Numbered from the stretch's first letter, positions 20,256-29,972 are shown. The stretch: 64,000 bases of DNA from Halonatronomonas betaini (GCF_015666175.1 NZ_JADPIE010000005.1:162905-226904); one strand, 5' to 3'. The notes: generated from the letters alone by a model not told the origin. Translations and numbers: made by a program.

Positions 20256-21929
20256 TTAGTTGCCTGCCATTATGGCTTCAACATCTTCTTGAGCATCGCC
20301 TGTAGGTTTGATATCAAACTTATCGACTAAGACATTTAGGACGTTTTCTGAAACAAAGGCTGGAAGACGGGGGCCAAGCCTGATCCCCTTGACACCAAGT
20401 GAGAGTAGGGCAAGTAAGACTATTACTGCCTTCTGCTCATACCAGGCGATATCATAGGAAATCGGTAAATCGTTAATATCATCAACTCCAACAGCTTCTG
20501 CCAATTTCTGGGCAATAACAACTAATGAATAGGAGTCATTACACTGACCGGCATCAAGAACTCTTGGAATTCCGCCAATATCTCCGAGGTCAAGTTTATT
20601 GTAACGGTACTTGGCACAACCTGCTGTCAGGATAACTGCATTTTCTGGCAGTTCTTTAGCAACATCTGTGAAATAATCACGGTTCTTTAAGCGGCCATCA
20701 CAACCACCCATGACAACAAAGCGACTGATATCTCCATTCTGGATAGCTTCGATAACTTTATCGGCAATTGAGAGGACTGTATTATGAGCAAAGCCTCCAT
20801 GAACAATTCCTGTTTCTAACTCTTCTGGAGCTGCAGCATTCTTAGCAGCCTCAATTACTGGACTAAAGTCTTTGCTACCGCCTTCTGGACGGTCGGCGAT
20901 ATGGGTCATGCCATCAAAGCCGACAACACCGGTTGTAAAGACTTTATCTTTATATGAATCTTTAGGTGGTACCAGACAGTTAGTTGTCATTAAAATTGGT
21001 CCATTAAACTTCTCAAATTCTTCTTTCTGTTTCCACCAGGAGCCACCATAATTTCCTTTTAGATGGTCATACTTTTTGAATTCTGGATAGGAGTTAGCAG
21101 GTAGCATCTCACCATGGGTATAGATATCGATGCCAGTATCTTTAGTCTGTTCTAATAGTTCTTCAAAATCTTTAAGATCGTGGCCACTGACTAAGATACC
21201 TGGACGATCGCCAACACCAATATTGACTTCAGTTGGCTCTGGATGGCCATAGGCTGAGGTATTGGCTTCATCTAATAAGGCCATAGTTTTAACACCATAC
21301 TCTCCACATTCAAGAACAAGACCGGTCAGTTCATCGGCAGAAAGACTATCATCTAGAGTTGCTGCCAGACCTTTCTGCATAAAATTAAAGATTTCTTTAT
21401 CTTTTTTATCTAAAACATAAGCATGGTCATTATAGGCTGCAATACCTTTAATACCATAGGTTAATAGCTCTCTTAATGAACGGACATCTTCGTTTTCTGT
21501 TGTCAGGATGCCGACTTCAAAAGCTTTATCGTCATATTCATCTCTGCTGCCTTTCCAGGTCGCCTGTGGTGGCAGTGATCCCTGATATTCTGAGCCATTC
21601 TGCTCTTTATATAATCTATTGAATTTGTCTGCGACCTCTTCTCTGATCTCCTGGGCTTCATCGATTAATTCGACAAAGTCATCTGAGTCAAAGTTAGTAT
21701 TGGTAACAGTTGCAAATAAACCTTTAGTAATAAATACATCAATCTCTTCGCTGGTATCGGAGCCCAGTTCTCTTAATTTCTCGCCATAGAACGAGATCCC
21801 TTTCAGTACATAGACCAGCAAATCCTGAAGATTGGCTGTTTCTGCTGTCTTTCCACAAACTCCTTTAATAGTACAGCCTTCATTTTTAGCTGTCTCTTCA
21901 CACTGGTAACAAAACATTTCATAATCCAT
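20256..21929 (-). CDS. hcp: Hybrid cluster protein (hydroxylamine / NO reductase)
   Basis: A 557-residue hybrid cluster protein. Cys7, Cys10, Cys19 and Cys25 give the C-X2-C-X8-C-X5-C motif that binds the proximal iron-sulfur cluster. Segments for the hybrid Fe-S-O cluster are present later, including [26 protein letters not shown] and [10 protein letters not shown]. Hcp enzymes reduce NO or hydroxylamine and protect anaerobes from nitrosative stress. An AGGAGG site lies at ideal spacing before the ATG. No hcr reductase gene is adjacent. It is flanked by its own terminator. Confidence 0.97.
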   Translation of the reverse strand: MDYEMFCYQCEETAKNEGCTIKGVCGKTAETANLQDLLVYVLKGISFYGEKLRELGSDTSEEIDVFITKGLFATVTNTNFDSDDFVELIDEAQEIREEVADKFNRLYKEQNGSEYQGSLPPQATWKGSRDEYDDKAFEVGILTTENEDVRSLRELLTYGIKGIAAYNDHAYVLDKKDKEIFNFMQKGLAATLDDSLSADELTGLVLECGEYGVKTMALLDEANTSAYGHPEPTEVNIGVGDRPGILVSGHDLKDFEELLEQTKDTGIDIYTHGEMLPANSYPEFKKYDHLKGNYGGSWWKQKEEFEKFNGPILMTTNCLVPPKDSYKDKVFTTGVVGFDGMTHIADRPEGGSKDFSPVIEAAKNAAAPEELETGIVHGGFAHNTVLSIADKVIEAIQNGDISRFVVMGGCDGRLKNRDYFTDVAKELPENAVILTAGCAKYRYNKLDLGDIGGIPRVLDAGQCNDSYSLVVIAQKLAEAVGVDDINDLPISYDIAWYEQKAVIVLLALLSLGVKGIRLGPRLPAFVSENVLNVLVDKFDIKPTGDAQEDVEAIMAGN

Positions 21930-22013
21930 TTTTTATAACCTCCTGTATTCTGATTGATCTACTCATATTTTATGACAAATGAACCCGACTGGCTATGACA
22001 TTTCTCACATTTC

Positions 22014-22568
22014 CTAAAATATTTTCGAATCTACTTTCAGACTATCAGGCAGAGCCTTTAAGACCAGGAGTGCTATACCACCTCCTACCAGTGCAGTATA
22101 GAGCTGAGGCAGAGTCATCATCTGGGCTATCGGTTCTGGAACCTGAACCATAAAGTTAACAGCCCAGGCCAGGATAAAGAATTTAGCAAGTGCCCCGACT
22201 ATAACTGCTAAAATTGTTGAGATAGAAAAAACTTTTATTTTGGCTGTGGCAGGTTTAGTTCGTTTTCTGCTCCAGCTAATAAAAAAGAAGATAATTGCAT
22301 AAAGGGCATTTCCAAAGACGATTGCTGGAATCATTGGTCCAAGTGGTGGTGGCAAAATTCCCCGGATAAAAGCTATAATCGGGGTGAAGGCTCCAATGAT
22401 TACAGCAGCCAGTGGACCGATGAGGCCAACAGCTATTATCAGGACTGCATTGACTGCCGGCCCTGTTACTGGCTGGGGGAAGCCGCCCATCTGAAAGGCC
22501 AGGGCAGCTGCTAGCAGGATAGCTGTTCTTGTCCAGAATTTAGTTGAATTTATTGATATATCAGCCAT
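22014..22568 (-). CDS. Putative ECF transporter S component
   Basis: A 184-residue, very hydrophobic protein with about five or six membrane segments. The pattern, with small residues in AVNAVLIIAVGLIGPLAAVIIG near 40-60 and a Pro-rich loop RGILPPPLGPMIP, resembles substrate-capture S components of energy-coupling-factor transporters. No EcfA or EcfT gene is nearby, so it would use a shared energising module. The substrate is not readable. It starts four bases after the DUF368 gene, so it is probably co-transcribed with it. Confidence 0.55.
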   Translation of the reverse strand: MADISINSTKFWTRTAILLAAALAFQMGGFPQPVTGPAVNAVLIIAVGLIGPLAAVIIGAFTPIIAFIRGILPPPLGPMIPAIVFGNALYAIIFFFISWSRKRTKPATAKIKVFSISTILAVIVGALAKFFILAWAVNFMVQVPEPIAQMMTLPQLYTALVGGGIALLVLKALPDSLKVDSKIF

Positions 22569-22572
22569 CTTA

Positions 22573-23364
22573 TCAAATTCCTTTCTTTCTGGAAGTTACC
22601 ATTGTAAAGAGCAGAACCAGGACAAAACCGAGCAAAAAGAATAATAATTCATGCTGACCAAAACGGGCTGGAATAACTGACTGGACTGAACCTAAAATCA
22701 AACCACTTAAAATCATCATAACCGGCCTTCTTAAATTTTTTAATAGCCAGCTTATCAGCCAGGCAAATAAAATAAGACCAATAACCAGTCCTAAGCCAAA
22801 CGCTCCTAGGGCAAGTATATCAAAGGTAGAAATAGCAGTCAATACAGGCCTATAAACACCTAGTATTACAAGGACTGTTCCACCGCTGATTCCTGGAAGA
22901 ATCATTGTCATACTTCCTAAAAGGCCACCAATGAAAATTTGAAAATAATCAGTTGATCCAGTAACTGCTGCAGCTGTTTGATTGGCAGAAAAATAATAGG
23001 CCAGTGCAAAGCCAAAGAGAACAGCTGCTATATCAAGAAGAACCTTGCTGCTCCGCCGAAAATTACCGGCCTCCTTAATGGTGACCCTTGTGGAAGCCAG
23101 GATCATCCCGGCAATAAATGAATAGACTGTAGCAGTGTATAAATTAAATAACCGGCCCATGACAACTGCCCCAAAGAAGGCCCCTCCTGCTGCCCCCAGG
23201 CCAAAGGGGATTAAAAATTTTAGATCTATTTTTTTAATTGCTCTTAAAAGAGGCTCATAAATATAGAGAATAATAGCAACAGTTCCACCACTAATACCTG
23301 GCAGGGTATTGGCCAGCCCAAGGGGGAAACCCTGGAGCAGAAGTCTTGTCTGTTTATTTAGCAA
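22573..23364 (-). CDS. DUF368 membrane protein, PopT-type polyprenyl-phosphate transporter
   Basis: A 263-residue membrane protein of the DUF368 family. Two copies of the family motif are visible: LANTLPGISGGTVAIIL near 17-33 and MTMILPGISGGTVLVIL near 150-166, pointing to an inverted-repeat fold. DUF368 proteins (PopT) have been shown in other Firmicutes to recycle undecaprenyl phosphate across the membrane. The start is a TTG at 23364 with a GAGG site, overlapping the GH65 stop by 11 bases. Location at the tail of the lipid A cluster fits a lipid-carrier role. Confidence 0.88.
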   Translation of the reverse strand: MLNKQTRLLLQGFPLGLANTLPGISGGTVAIILYIYEPLLRAIKKIDLKFLIPFGLGAAGGAFFGAVVMGRLFNLYTATVYSFIAGMILASTRVTIKEAGNFRRSSKVLLDIAAVLFGFALAYYFSANQTAAAVTGSTDYFQIFIGGLLGSMTMILPGISGGTVLVILGVYRPVLTAISTFDILALGAFGLGLVIGLILFAWLISWLLKNLRRPVMMILSGLILGSVQSVIPARFGQHELLFFLLGFVLVLLFTMVTSRKKGI

Positions 23365-25654
23365 GGGGCACCTCAGCTGGCTGGCTGCTTGTTAGCTTAA
23401 AATCTTCCTGATACAGACTGATGGTAAGTTCCGGGCCAGATTTAAGCTCAATTGTAACTTTATCTGCACCAACCTTTACTGAAATAATGCTCTGATTAAT
23501 ATTGAGCTGGAATGAAAACCCCTGCCAGTTTTCTGGAATAAATGGTGCGAATTGTAATTTGCCATCTCTCATTTTCATGCCGGCAAATCCATGGACTATT
23601 GACATCCAGGTCCCTGCCATGCTGGTGATATGGAGCCCATCTTCTGTATCATTATTATAGTTATCTAAATCCAGCCTGGCTGTCCTTAAATATAAATTAT
23701 AGGCCTTCTCTTCATAGCCTAATTCTGAGGCCAGAATAGCATGAATGCATGGTGATAATGATGATTCATGGACAGTCTTAGGTTCATAGAAATCGAAATT
23801 ATTTTTAATTGTCTCTAGATCATATTCTTCCTGGAGGAAATATAAGCCCTGTAATACATCGGCCTGTTTGATATAACAGGAACGGAGGATTCTATCCCAG
23901 GACCAATTCTGATGAAGAGGCCGGTCTTTTTCTGGAATCTCTGAAGCCGGTTTTAAAACTTTATCAAGATAACCATCCTGCTGCAGGAAGATTCCTCGTT
24001 CTTCATCTACCGGATAATAGATATTATCTATGATATCCTGCCAGTTCTCCAGCTCCTCTTCTGTAAGTTCAAGTTCAGTTAACAGTTCCTGGTATCTGGC
24101 TGGAGCCTCTTCCTTGATCTTATTTAAAGAATCAAGGGTAAACTCCATGGTCCAACTGGCCATTCTGTTGGTATGCCAGTTATTATGGACATTATTTTCA
24201 TATTCATTTGGCCCGGTAACGCCAATTAGCATATAAACTTCTTTCCTGGGGTTATAATGGACTCTATCGGCCCAGTATCGGCTAACTTCAATTGCCACTT
24301 CTATGCCATAATCATATAGGTACTGGTAATCCCCGGTATAATCGAGATAATTTTTAATTGCATGAACTATGGCGCCATTCCGGTGGATCTCTTCAAAGGT
24401 TATCTCCCATTCGTTATGGGATTCCTCGCCATTCATTGTAACCATCGGATAGAGAGCGCCTTTAGAGCCGAGTTTGACTGCATTTTCTTTGGCCTTTTCC
24501 AGATGGCGATAGCGGTAATATAATAGGTTTCTGGCGATTTCATTATCACTGGTATTCAGGTAAAAAGGCAGGCAATAAGCCTCTGTATCCCAGTAAGTTG
24601 CTCCCCCATATTTTTCGCCGGTAAAGCCTTTTGGTCCTATATTAAGACGGGGATCATGGCCGGTATAGGTCTGATAGAGTTGAAAGATATTAAACCTGAT
24701 ACCCTGCTGGGCTTTAACATCACCTTTAATTACGATATCACTTTCCTCCCAGATAGCTTCCCAGGCTTTTTTGTGATCGATAAATAGTTGCTCTTCGCCG
24801 GTATTCATGGCATTGGCTGATATATTTTGAGCCCTTTGAGCTACCTGGTGATCTTGATAATCTCTATTTGTTGTTAAGCCTAGATACCTGGTTAACTTAA
24901 GTTCTTCTCCAGGTTCTACTGAGAATTCTGCATGATGTTGAATATTTTTTTCTGTTATATTATAGCTTCTATTGATTGGCTCCCTGCTATATTGATAATT
25001 AACTGCAGATGAGACAATATACTCAGTCTTTTTGGTCTTCATTGTTAAACAGGCCTGGTCTTTAAAGGCCTCTTTATCGACTTCATCCCAGAAGACTTCG
25101 CCATAATTGGCATCTTCATTGGTGATAGTGCCATCTAAATGGGGTGATAGCTCAAGCCGGGCAGTATGATTTAAAGGTTTAACCTGATAGGTTATTACTC
25201 CGACCTCCCTTTGGTCCATACTTAAAAACCTGCGACTGATAATCTCAGTCTGGCGGTCGTCCTGGTCTTTTACAGTAAACTTTCTCTGGAGCAGTCCCAG
25301 TTTCATATCCAGGGTTCTCTGAAAATTTTCAAGCTGCCAGTTATCTGATGCCAGGTCAAGCTCAACACCATTAATCTTTACATCTAAGCCAATAAAATCA
25401 ACGGCATTAAGTACCTTGGCAAAATATTCAGGGTAACCGATCTTCCACCAGCCAACAACTGTCTTATCTGGGTAATATACTCCGGCAACATAGGTGCCCT
25501 GGAGTGAATCTCCTGAATACTTTTCAGCAAAGTTACCCCTTAAGCCCATATGGCCATTGCCGAGGCTCATTACACTTTCGGCAACTCTATTTTCTTCTGG
25601 ATCGAATCCCTGCTCAATAATCTTCCATTTATCTACTTCAAAATAATCTTTCAT
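23354..25654 (-). CDS. GH65 family disaccharide phosphorylase
   Basis: A 766-residue glycoside hydrolase family 65 protein. It has an N-terminal beta-sandwich (about 1-270), a helical linker and an (alpha/alpha)6 barrel. The catalytic acid Glu lies in VTGPNEYENNVHNN, and KQADVLQGLY and SSLSPCIHA line the phosphate site, which favours a phosphorylase over a hydrolase. Maltose, trehalose and kojibiose phosphorylases share this architecture, so the substrate is open. GH13 and GH31 glucosidases and pgi elsewhere in the window suit maltose or trehalose use. An AGGAGGG site precedes the ATG, inside the end of the GT9 gene. Confidence 0.88.
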   Translation of the reverse strand: MKDYFEVDKWKIIEQGFDPEENRVAESVMSLGNGHMGLRGNFAEKYSGDSLQGTYVAGVYYPDKTVVGWWKIGYPEYFAKVLNAVDFIGLDVKINGVELDLASDNWQLENFQRTLDMKLGLLQRKFTVKDQDDRQTEIISRRFLSMDQREVGVITYQVKPLNHTARLELSPHLDGTITNEDANYGEVFWDEVDKEAFKDQACLTMKTKKTEYIVSSAVNYQYSREPINRSYNITEKNIQHHAEFSVEPGEELKLTRYLGLTTNRDYQDHQVAQRAQNISANAMNTGEEQLFIDHKKAWEAIWEESDIVIKGDVKAQQGIRFNIFQLYQTYTGHDPRLNIGPKGFTGEKYGGATYWDTEAYCLPFYLNTSDNEIARNLLYYRYRHLEKAKENAVKLGSKGALYPMVTMNGEESHNEWEITFEEIHRNGAIVHAIKNYLDYTGDYQYLYDYGIEVAIEVSRYWADRVHYNPRKEVYMLIGVTGPNEYENNVHNNWHTNRMASWTMEFTLDSLNKIKEEAPARYQELLTELELTEEELENWQDIIDNIYYPVDEERGIFLQQDGYLDKVLKPASEIPEKDRPLHQNWSWDRILRSCYIKQADVLQGLYFLQEEYDLETIKNNFDFYEPKTVHESSLSPCIHAILASELGYEEKAYNLYLRTARLDLDNYNNDTEDGLHITSMAGTWMSIVHGFAGMKMRDGKLQFAPFIPENWQGFSFQLNINQSIISVKVGADKVTIELKSGPELTISLYQEDFKLTSSQPAEVPLAK

Positions 25655-26693
25655 CGAATCCCTCCTTGATTTTACTAAAAACTTGTTCAGAACTGATATC
25701 TTTTAAACATTTATGGTGATCTAAAGGACATTCATGCTGGCCACAGGGCCGGCAATGCAAGCCCTGATTGACAATAATCGGATAATTGTTTTTAGGCCTG
25801 TAAGGGCGGTAGAGAGTTTCATCAGATGGACCAAAAATTGTCAGGGCCGGTGTCCTGACCAGTCCAGCTATATGTACCGGTCCGGTATCGCCGCTAACCA
25901 TGAATTCTGCTCCTGCTATAACTGCCATTAAATCAGCAATTGAAGTCCTGCCAGCTGTATTATGCAAACGTTTTTCCTGGCCGGCAGAAATCTGCTTTAG
26001 AATCTGATTATTCCTTTCAATATCTCCAGGTCCACCGGTTAAAACCAGGTCTAAATCTGTCTCTTTTATGAATTCATCTGCAAGGGAGGCAAATTTATCT
26101 ACTGGCCACCTTTTGGTTGGCCAGCTGCCTCCTGGATTTAAAATTAAATAGGGCTGACCGGCCAAACCAAGTTCAGAGTTTTTTTCTGGAGAAAGCTCTG
26201 CCGGTTTAAATTCTGGTAATTTAATTTCTTCTGGCGACTCAATTCCTAACTCTGGCAACCAGCCTAAAAAATATTCTACCATATGCTCTCTGCCAGGATC
26301 CCAGTCTTTATGATAATGATAGAAAAAACGCTGACCGGAACGATTATAGCCGGCTCTAAAGTCTGTAGCTATTAGCCGCTGGAGGAGTGCAGTTCTCCAG
26401 TTGCCATGAATGTTTAGACTCAATGGGATTTTCATTTTTTTAAGTTTGCTGGCAAATCGGAAGGATTTATTTAAGGGCCAGCTTTTATTGTAACTTAAAG
26501 TTCTATCAATAAAATTTAGCTGCCTGGGCAGATCTATAAAATTTGAATTGGCTATTAAAGTCAACTCTAAATCTGGTCTGGAATCTTTGATGGCATTTAA
26601 AAGGGGCAGAGAAAAGACCAGGTCTCCAAGATAAAGAAGGTTTATAATCAGGATTCTATCTGTTGCTTGAAATTCTCTCTTTAATGCTTTGAT
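25638..26693 (-). CDS. GT9 family glycosyltransferase (heptosyltransferase-like), non-AUG start
   Basis: A GT9 glycosyltransferase of about 351 residues, likely adding heptose or a related sugar to the lipopolysaccharide core. The donor-site segments LILNPGGSWPTKRWP and FMVSGDTGPVHIAG are clear, and a C-terminal cysteine cluster (CRPCGQHECPLDHHKC) is present. The first canonical start codon, a TTG at 26564, would cut off the essential N-terminal strand and loop. The frame continues 43 codons upstream and reads ILIINLLYLGDLVFSLP, the family N-terminus, yet contains no ATG, GTG or TTG there. The likely start is ATC at 26693, overlapping the upstream stop as TAATC, 7 bases after GGGAGG. Confidence 0.85.
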   Translation of the reverse strand: MKALKREFQATDRILIINLLYLGDLVFSLPLLNAIKDSRPDLELTLIANSNFIDLPRQLNFIDRTLSYNKSWPLNKSFRFASKLKKMKIPLSLNIHGNWRTALLQRLIATDFRAGYNRSGQRFFYHYHKDWDPGREHMVEYFLGWLPELGIESPEEIKLPEFKPAELSPEKNSELGLAGQPYLILNPGGSWPTKRWPVDKFASLADEFIKETDLDLVLTGGPGDIERNNQILKQISAGQEKRLHNTAGRTSIADLMAVIAGAEFMVSGDTGPVHIAGLVRTPALTIFGPSDETLYRPYRPKNNYPIIVNQGLHCRPCGQHECPLDHHKCLKDISSEQVFSKIKEGFDERLF

Positions 26694-29080
26694 TATAATT
26701 CCTCCCTATCTTTATATTGAAGAGTCATTGAAAATAGTTTGATTGCTGCCTCTTTAACTTCCTGGGTTGTAATCTCATCCATACAGCGATTGGTCTTAAG
26801 TGGACATTTTCTCTCCCAGCAATTGATACATTCTAGCTCTTTCTTATGGATTACCAGATTGTCCTGACCATATGGCCCATGGGTAACAGGGTCTGTTGGC
26901 CCCATCAGGGCCAGACAGGTTGTACCTGAGGCTGCTGCTAAATGGAGCGGCCCGGTATCGCCACCGATAAAGAGATTTGCGGCCTTAGAGAGGCCAAACT
27001 GTTCTATAAGGCTTAACTTTCCAGCCAGGTTAAAAAGCTGGCCATTATGGTGCTCTCCCTGGTTTTTATTAATTAAAGGTTCAAATTTTGCAGCCAGCTC
27101 ACCGGCCTCGGCCGGTCCTCCACTTATAACTATATTTATACCTTTATTCAAAAAGTCCTCTACTAAATTAAAATATCTTTCTAAAGTCCAGTCTTTACTG
27201 GCCCAGCTTGACCTGGGATGAATTATGATAAAAGCCTGATTTAAAAGGTTTTCAGGAATATTTATATCCCATTCAGGAGGTAAGCTGAGACCATAATCTA
27301 TCTGATAGTCTTTATCTAATTTAATGCCAAGACTGCTGGCAACCTCTGCTAAATATTTTTCTATCTGATGGACTTTCTCGTCTTTACCTTTAAATTTTTT
27401 TTGATAGAATAAACTGCTTGCCTCTTTTCCCCTGGCCGGGCCATAGGTCCGGCCTGGATGGGCCAGATAGGCTGGCAGGGCGCTCTTAAAGAGGCCATGG
27501 AGATCAAAACTAAGATCATATTTCTCCTGCTGCAGCCGTTTTGTCCAGTCATTAAATGTTATTAACCTGGAAGTTAATGGCAGTTTATTCCTGCCCCGCC
27601 ATTTGCTCTTTGGCAAAATCTTAACCTGGTCAATATCCTTTTGATGCTGAAGCAGGGGGGCTGTCAGCTCCTCAACCAGCCAGTGGAGTTTATATTCCGG
27701 TCGATTTTCCTTTAAGAGTGAAAATGCCGGAAGGGTATGGACTATATCTCCAATTGCACTTAATCTGATAAACAGGGTTTTCTTTTTTCCTGGTCCCAGG
27801 GGCATAAGTCGTAAAATTGAATCTGTGAGCTTATCTATCTCCCTGGCTTTCTCCTCTAACTTAAGATAACCTGATCGACCGGATTCTTTAATTAAATCTT
27901 CATCTGCAAGCAGGCTGGAAATTTTATCAGCCAGTTGATCTGTATTATTGAAAAAATGGATACCCTGGCCGTCTGCAAAATCTTTAAGCAGACTCCTGAT
28001 ATTTGATTGATTCGGTCCTATCAGAACAGGCACCTGAAAGCTTAATGGTTCCAAAAAATTATGGCCACCGACATCGGCAATGGTGCCTCCAATAAAGGCC
28101 AGGTCTGCATAGGAATATATTTCTGTTAAGTCACCGATTGTGTCAACTACAATAACTTCAGTCTCAGCTGATAGCTCTACTTTCTCTTTGAGTTTTGACC
28201 AGAGCTGATAGTTTAAGGAATTTTTATTTAAGAGATCTTCTATTTCTGGCCTTCTTTCAATATGCCTGGGGGCCAGGATAAGTAATGGCCTCTTAGTGGC
28301 ATCAAGGTTTTGATAGATTGAAATTAATCTTTTTTCTTCAGGAGGATGACTGCTCCCGGCTACAAATTTTTTTTTATCCAGAGAGTTGAATTTATCAGCT
28401 GAACCAGGCTGTAAATCCAGTGCCCCTCCATATTTTAAGTTGACCATATTCTCAACATCTTCAGGCCTGGCACCTAGCTCAATTATCCGTCTGGAATCAG
28501 TTGAACTCTGCATATAAAATCTATCTATTAATCTTAAAAACGGCCTGAAGAAGAATTGCAACTTATTATACCTGGGAAAACTTTTATCGCTTAATCTGCC
28601 ATTAACTAAACTGATCTTAACCCCATTGCTGGCAGCCTGGTTAATCAGGCCAGGCCATAACTCAGTCTCTATTAATAATAAAAGGTCAGGCTGGAGCCTT
28701 TTGATAAAAAGCTTGATCAGGGGGTAAAAATCAAAGGGAAGATATGAGATAATATCGATCCCGGATAAGTCTTTTATGGCCAGTGATCTGCCAGCTGGCG
28801 TCATAACTGTTAAAATAAAAAAATAGGACTGATCAGATTCAGATTTAAGCTCCTTGATCAGCTGATCTGCTACTTTAACTTCGCCAACTGAGGCTGCCTG
28901 GATCCAGATGATCTGCTTGCCCTGACTCTTTTTAAACTGACGGTCTTTTAAGAGGCCAAGTCTTTCTCTAATCTCTAAAAATCTGCCCTGAACAGCTAAA
29001 TAAATTAGATAGGGGATAAGAATGAAAATAGTGGCCAAAAACATAATTAAATTATAAAGAAGGTATAAGAGTGATTTCAT
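26693..29080 (-). CDS. waaA: WaaA (Kdo transferase) fused to a GT9 heptosyltransferase
   Basis: A 795-residue fusion. Residues 1 to about 425 are a GT30 Kdo transferase: a membrane segment at 4-29, WIQAASVGEVKV with the catalytic Glu67, IETELWPG near 138, PRHIERR near 271 and FIGGTIADVGGHNFLEP near 329. From about 432 a GT9 domain starts, LFIRLSAIGDIVHTLPAF, with HPRSSWASKDW and IGGDTGPLHLAAA later and a cysteine-rich tail. One polypeptide would add Kdo to lipid A and then the next core sugar at the inner membrane. It is followed by a second GT9 gene and preceded by the LpxL-type gene with no gap. Confidence 0.93.
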   Translation of the reverse strand: MKSLLYLLYNLIMFLATIFILIPYLIYLAVQGRFLEIRERLGLLKDRQFKKSQGKQIIWIQAASVGEVKVADQLIKELKSESDQSYFFILTVMTPAGRSLAIKDLSGIDIISYLPFDFYPLIKLFIKRLQPDLLLLIETELWPGLINQAASNGVKISLVNGRLSDKSFPRYNKLQFFFRPFLRLIDRFYMQSSTDSRRIIELGARPEDVENMVNLKYGGALDLQPGSADKFNSLDKKKFVAGSSHPPEEKRLISIYQNLDATKRPLLILAPRHIERRPEIEDLLNKNSLNYQLWSKLKEKVELSAETEVIVVDTIGDLTEIYSYADLAFIGGTIADVGGHNFLEPLSFQVPVLIGPNQSNIRSLLKDFADGQGIHFFNNTDQLADKISSLLADEDLIKESGRSGYLKLEEKAREIDKLTDSILRLMPLGPGKKKTLFIRLSAIGDIVHTLPAFSLLKENRPEYKLHWLVEELTAPLLQHQKDIDQVKILPKSKWRGRNKLPLTSRLITFNDWTKRLQQEKYDLSFDLHGLFKSALPAYLAHPGRTYGPARGKEASSLFYQKKFKGKDEKVHQIEKYLAEVASSLGIKLDKDYQIDYGLSLPPEWDINIPENLLNQAFIIIHPRSSWASKDWTLERYFNLVEDFLNKGINIVISGGPAEAGELAAKFEPLINKNQGEHHNGQLFNLAGKLSLIEQFGLSKAANLFIGGDTGPLHLAAASGTTCLALMGPTDPVTHGPYGQDNLVIHKKELECINCWERKCPLKTNRCMDEITTQEVKEAAIKLFSMTLQYKDREEL

Positions 29081-29971
29081 TTAGCCCTCACCTCTATCAA
29101 CTTTCCAGCGTTTATGGAACCATAACCATTGTTCAGGAGATTGTCTGATCGCCTCTTCAGTTGCCCTTAATAAAGGCTTTAGGTATTCAGGTTCATCGGC
29201 TTTTTTAATGCCCCTGGGGACACTGACAGCTTCACCTAGTTGAACTTTATATTTTGCAAAGGCTTCCCGATGGATAAAAATAGGCAAGACTATTGCATCG
29301 GTTTTAGTGGCCAGCCTGACTGCTCCACGGTGGACACTGGCTGGTTCACCAAAGAAGTCCATAATATGTACTATTCCACTGGCATGTTGATCCCCTAATA
29401 TTATTGTAGAGTTGCCTGACTTAAGATTTTTGTAAATCTTTATTAAACCTTTGCTGGTAGCTGTTGTTGTTTCAACGCCAACATTTTTACGGATCTTATT
29501 TATTTTATCGCCTAGATCACCTAATCGCTGTCTCTTTTCAATGGAAAGAAAATCACTGGTATGGCTGGCTATTTCAGCTCCAAGCCATTCCCAATTGCCA
29601 AAATGGGCTGTATAAAAAATTACTCCCTGTTCTGATTCCAGTAGTTCCTTGAATCTTTCAGGATTTTCAAGGCTAATTCTATTCTGCCATTCTTTTTGCT
29701 TTAATTTCTCTATCAGGAGGAATTCAATTAAAACCTGGCCAAAATGAAGATATGTATCCTTTAAAATCTTTTCTATTTCCTCTGATGAATATCTGTTTCC
29801 AAGAGCCAGTTCCAGATTGCTTCTGGCTACTTTTTTCCTCACCTTGAAAAAATACAGGACTTTACCGATGCCTCTGCCAGTCTTTTCAGCAATTATTTCA
29901 GGAACAAACTTAAAGAATTTATATAAAATGTTAAATATAAGGGTGATTAATAGGGCTTTGATTTTATCCAT
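29081..29971 (-). CDS. LpxL-type lipid A acyltransferase
   Basis: A 296-residue membrane-associated acyltransferase of the LpxL/HtrB family. The HX4D/E-type catalytic motif appears as TAHFGNWEWLG near 122-132, with an N-terminal hydrophobic segment. GDQHASG and the terminal WLWFHKRWK match family landmarks. It would transfer a secondary acyl chain to Kdo-modified lipid A. Only one base separates it from kdsD upstream and none from waaA downstream. The exact acyl position (LpxL or LpxM) cannot be told. Confidence 0.9.
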   Translation of the reverse strand: MDKIKALLITLIFNILYKFFKFVPEIIAEKTGRGIGKVLYFFKVRKKVARSNLELALGNRYSSEEIEKILKDTYLHFGQVLIEFLLIEKLKQKEWQNRISLENPERFKELLESEQGVIFYTAHFGNWEWLGAEIASHTSDFLSIEKRQRLGDLGDKINKIRKNVGVETTTATSKGLIKIYKNLKSGNSTIILGDQHASGIVHIMDFFGEPASVHRGAVRLATKTDAIVLPIFIHREAFAKYKVQLGEAVSVPRGIKKADEPEYLKPLLRATEEAIRQSPEQWLWFHKRWKVDRGEG

Positions 29972-29972
29972 A

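Noticed and set aside
21960..22013. CRP/FNR or HcpR site upstream of hcp
   Set aside because: ATGTGAGAAATGTCAT has only a four-base gap and poor symmetry; it does not fit TGTGA-N6-TCACA.
25638..26564. Truncated GT9 pseudogene beginning at TTG 26564
   Set aside because: The conserved N-terminus continues in frame upstream without stops, so the reading frame is intact and only the start codon is unusual.
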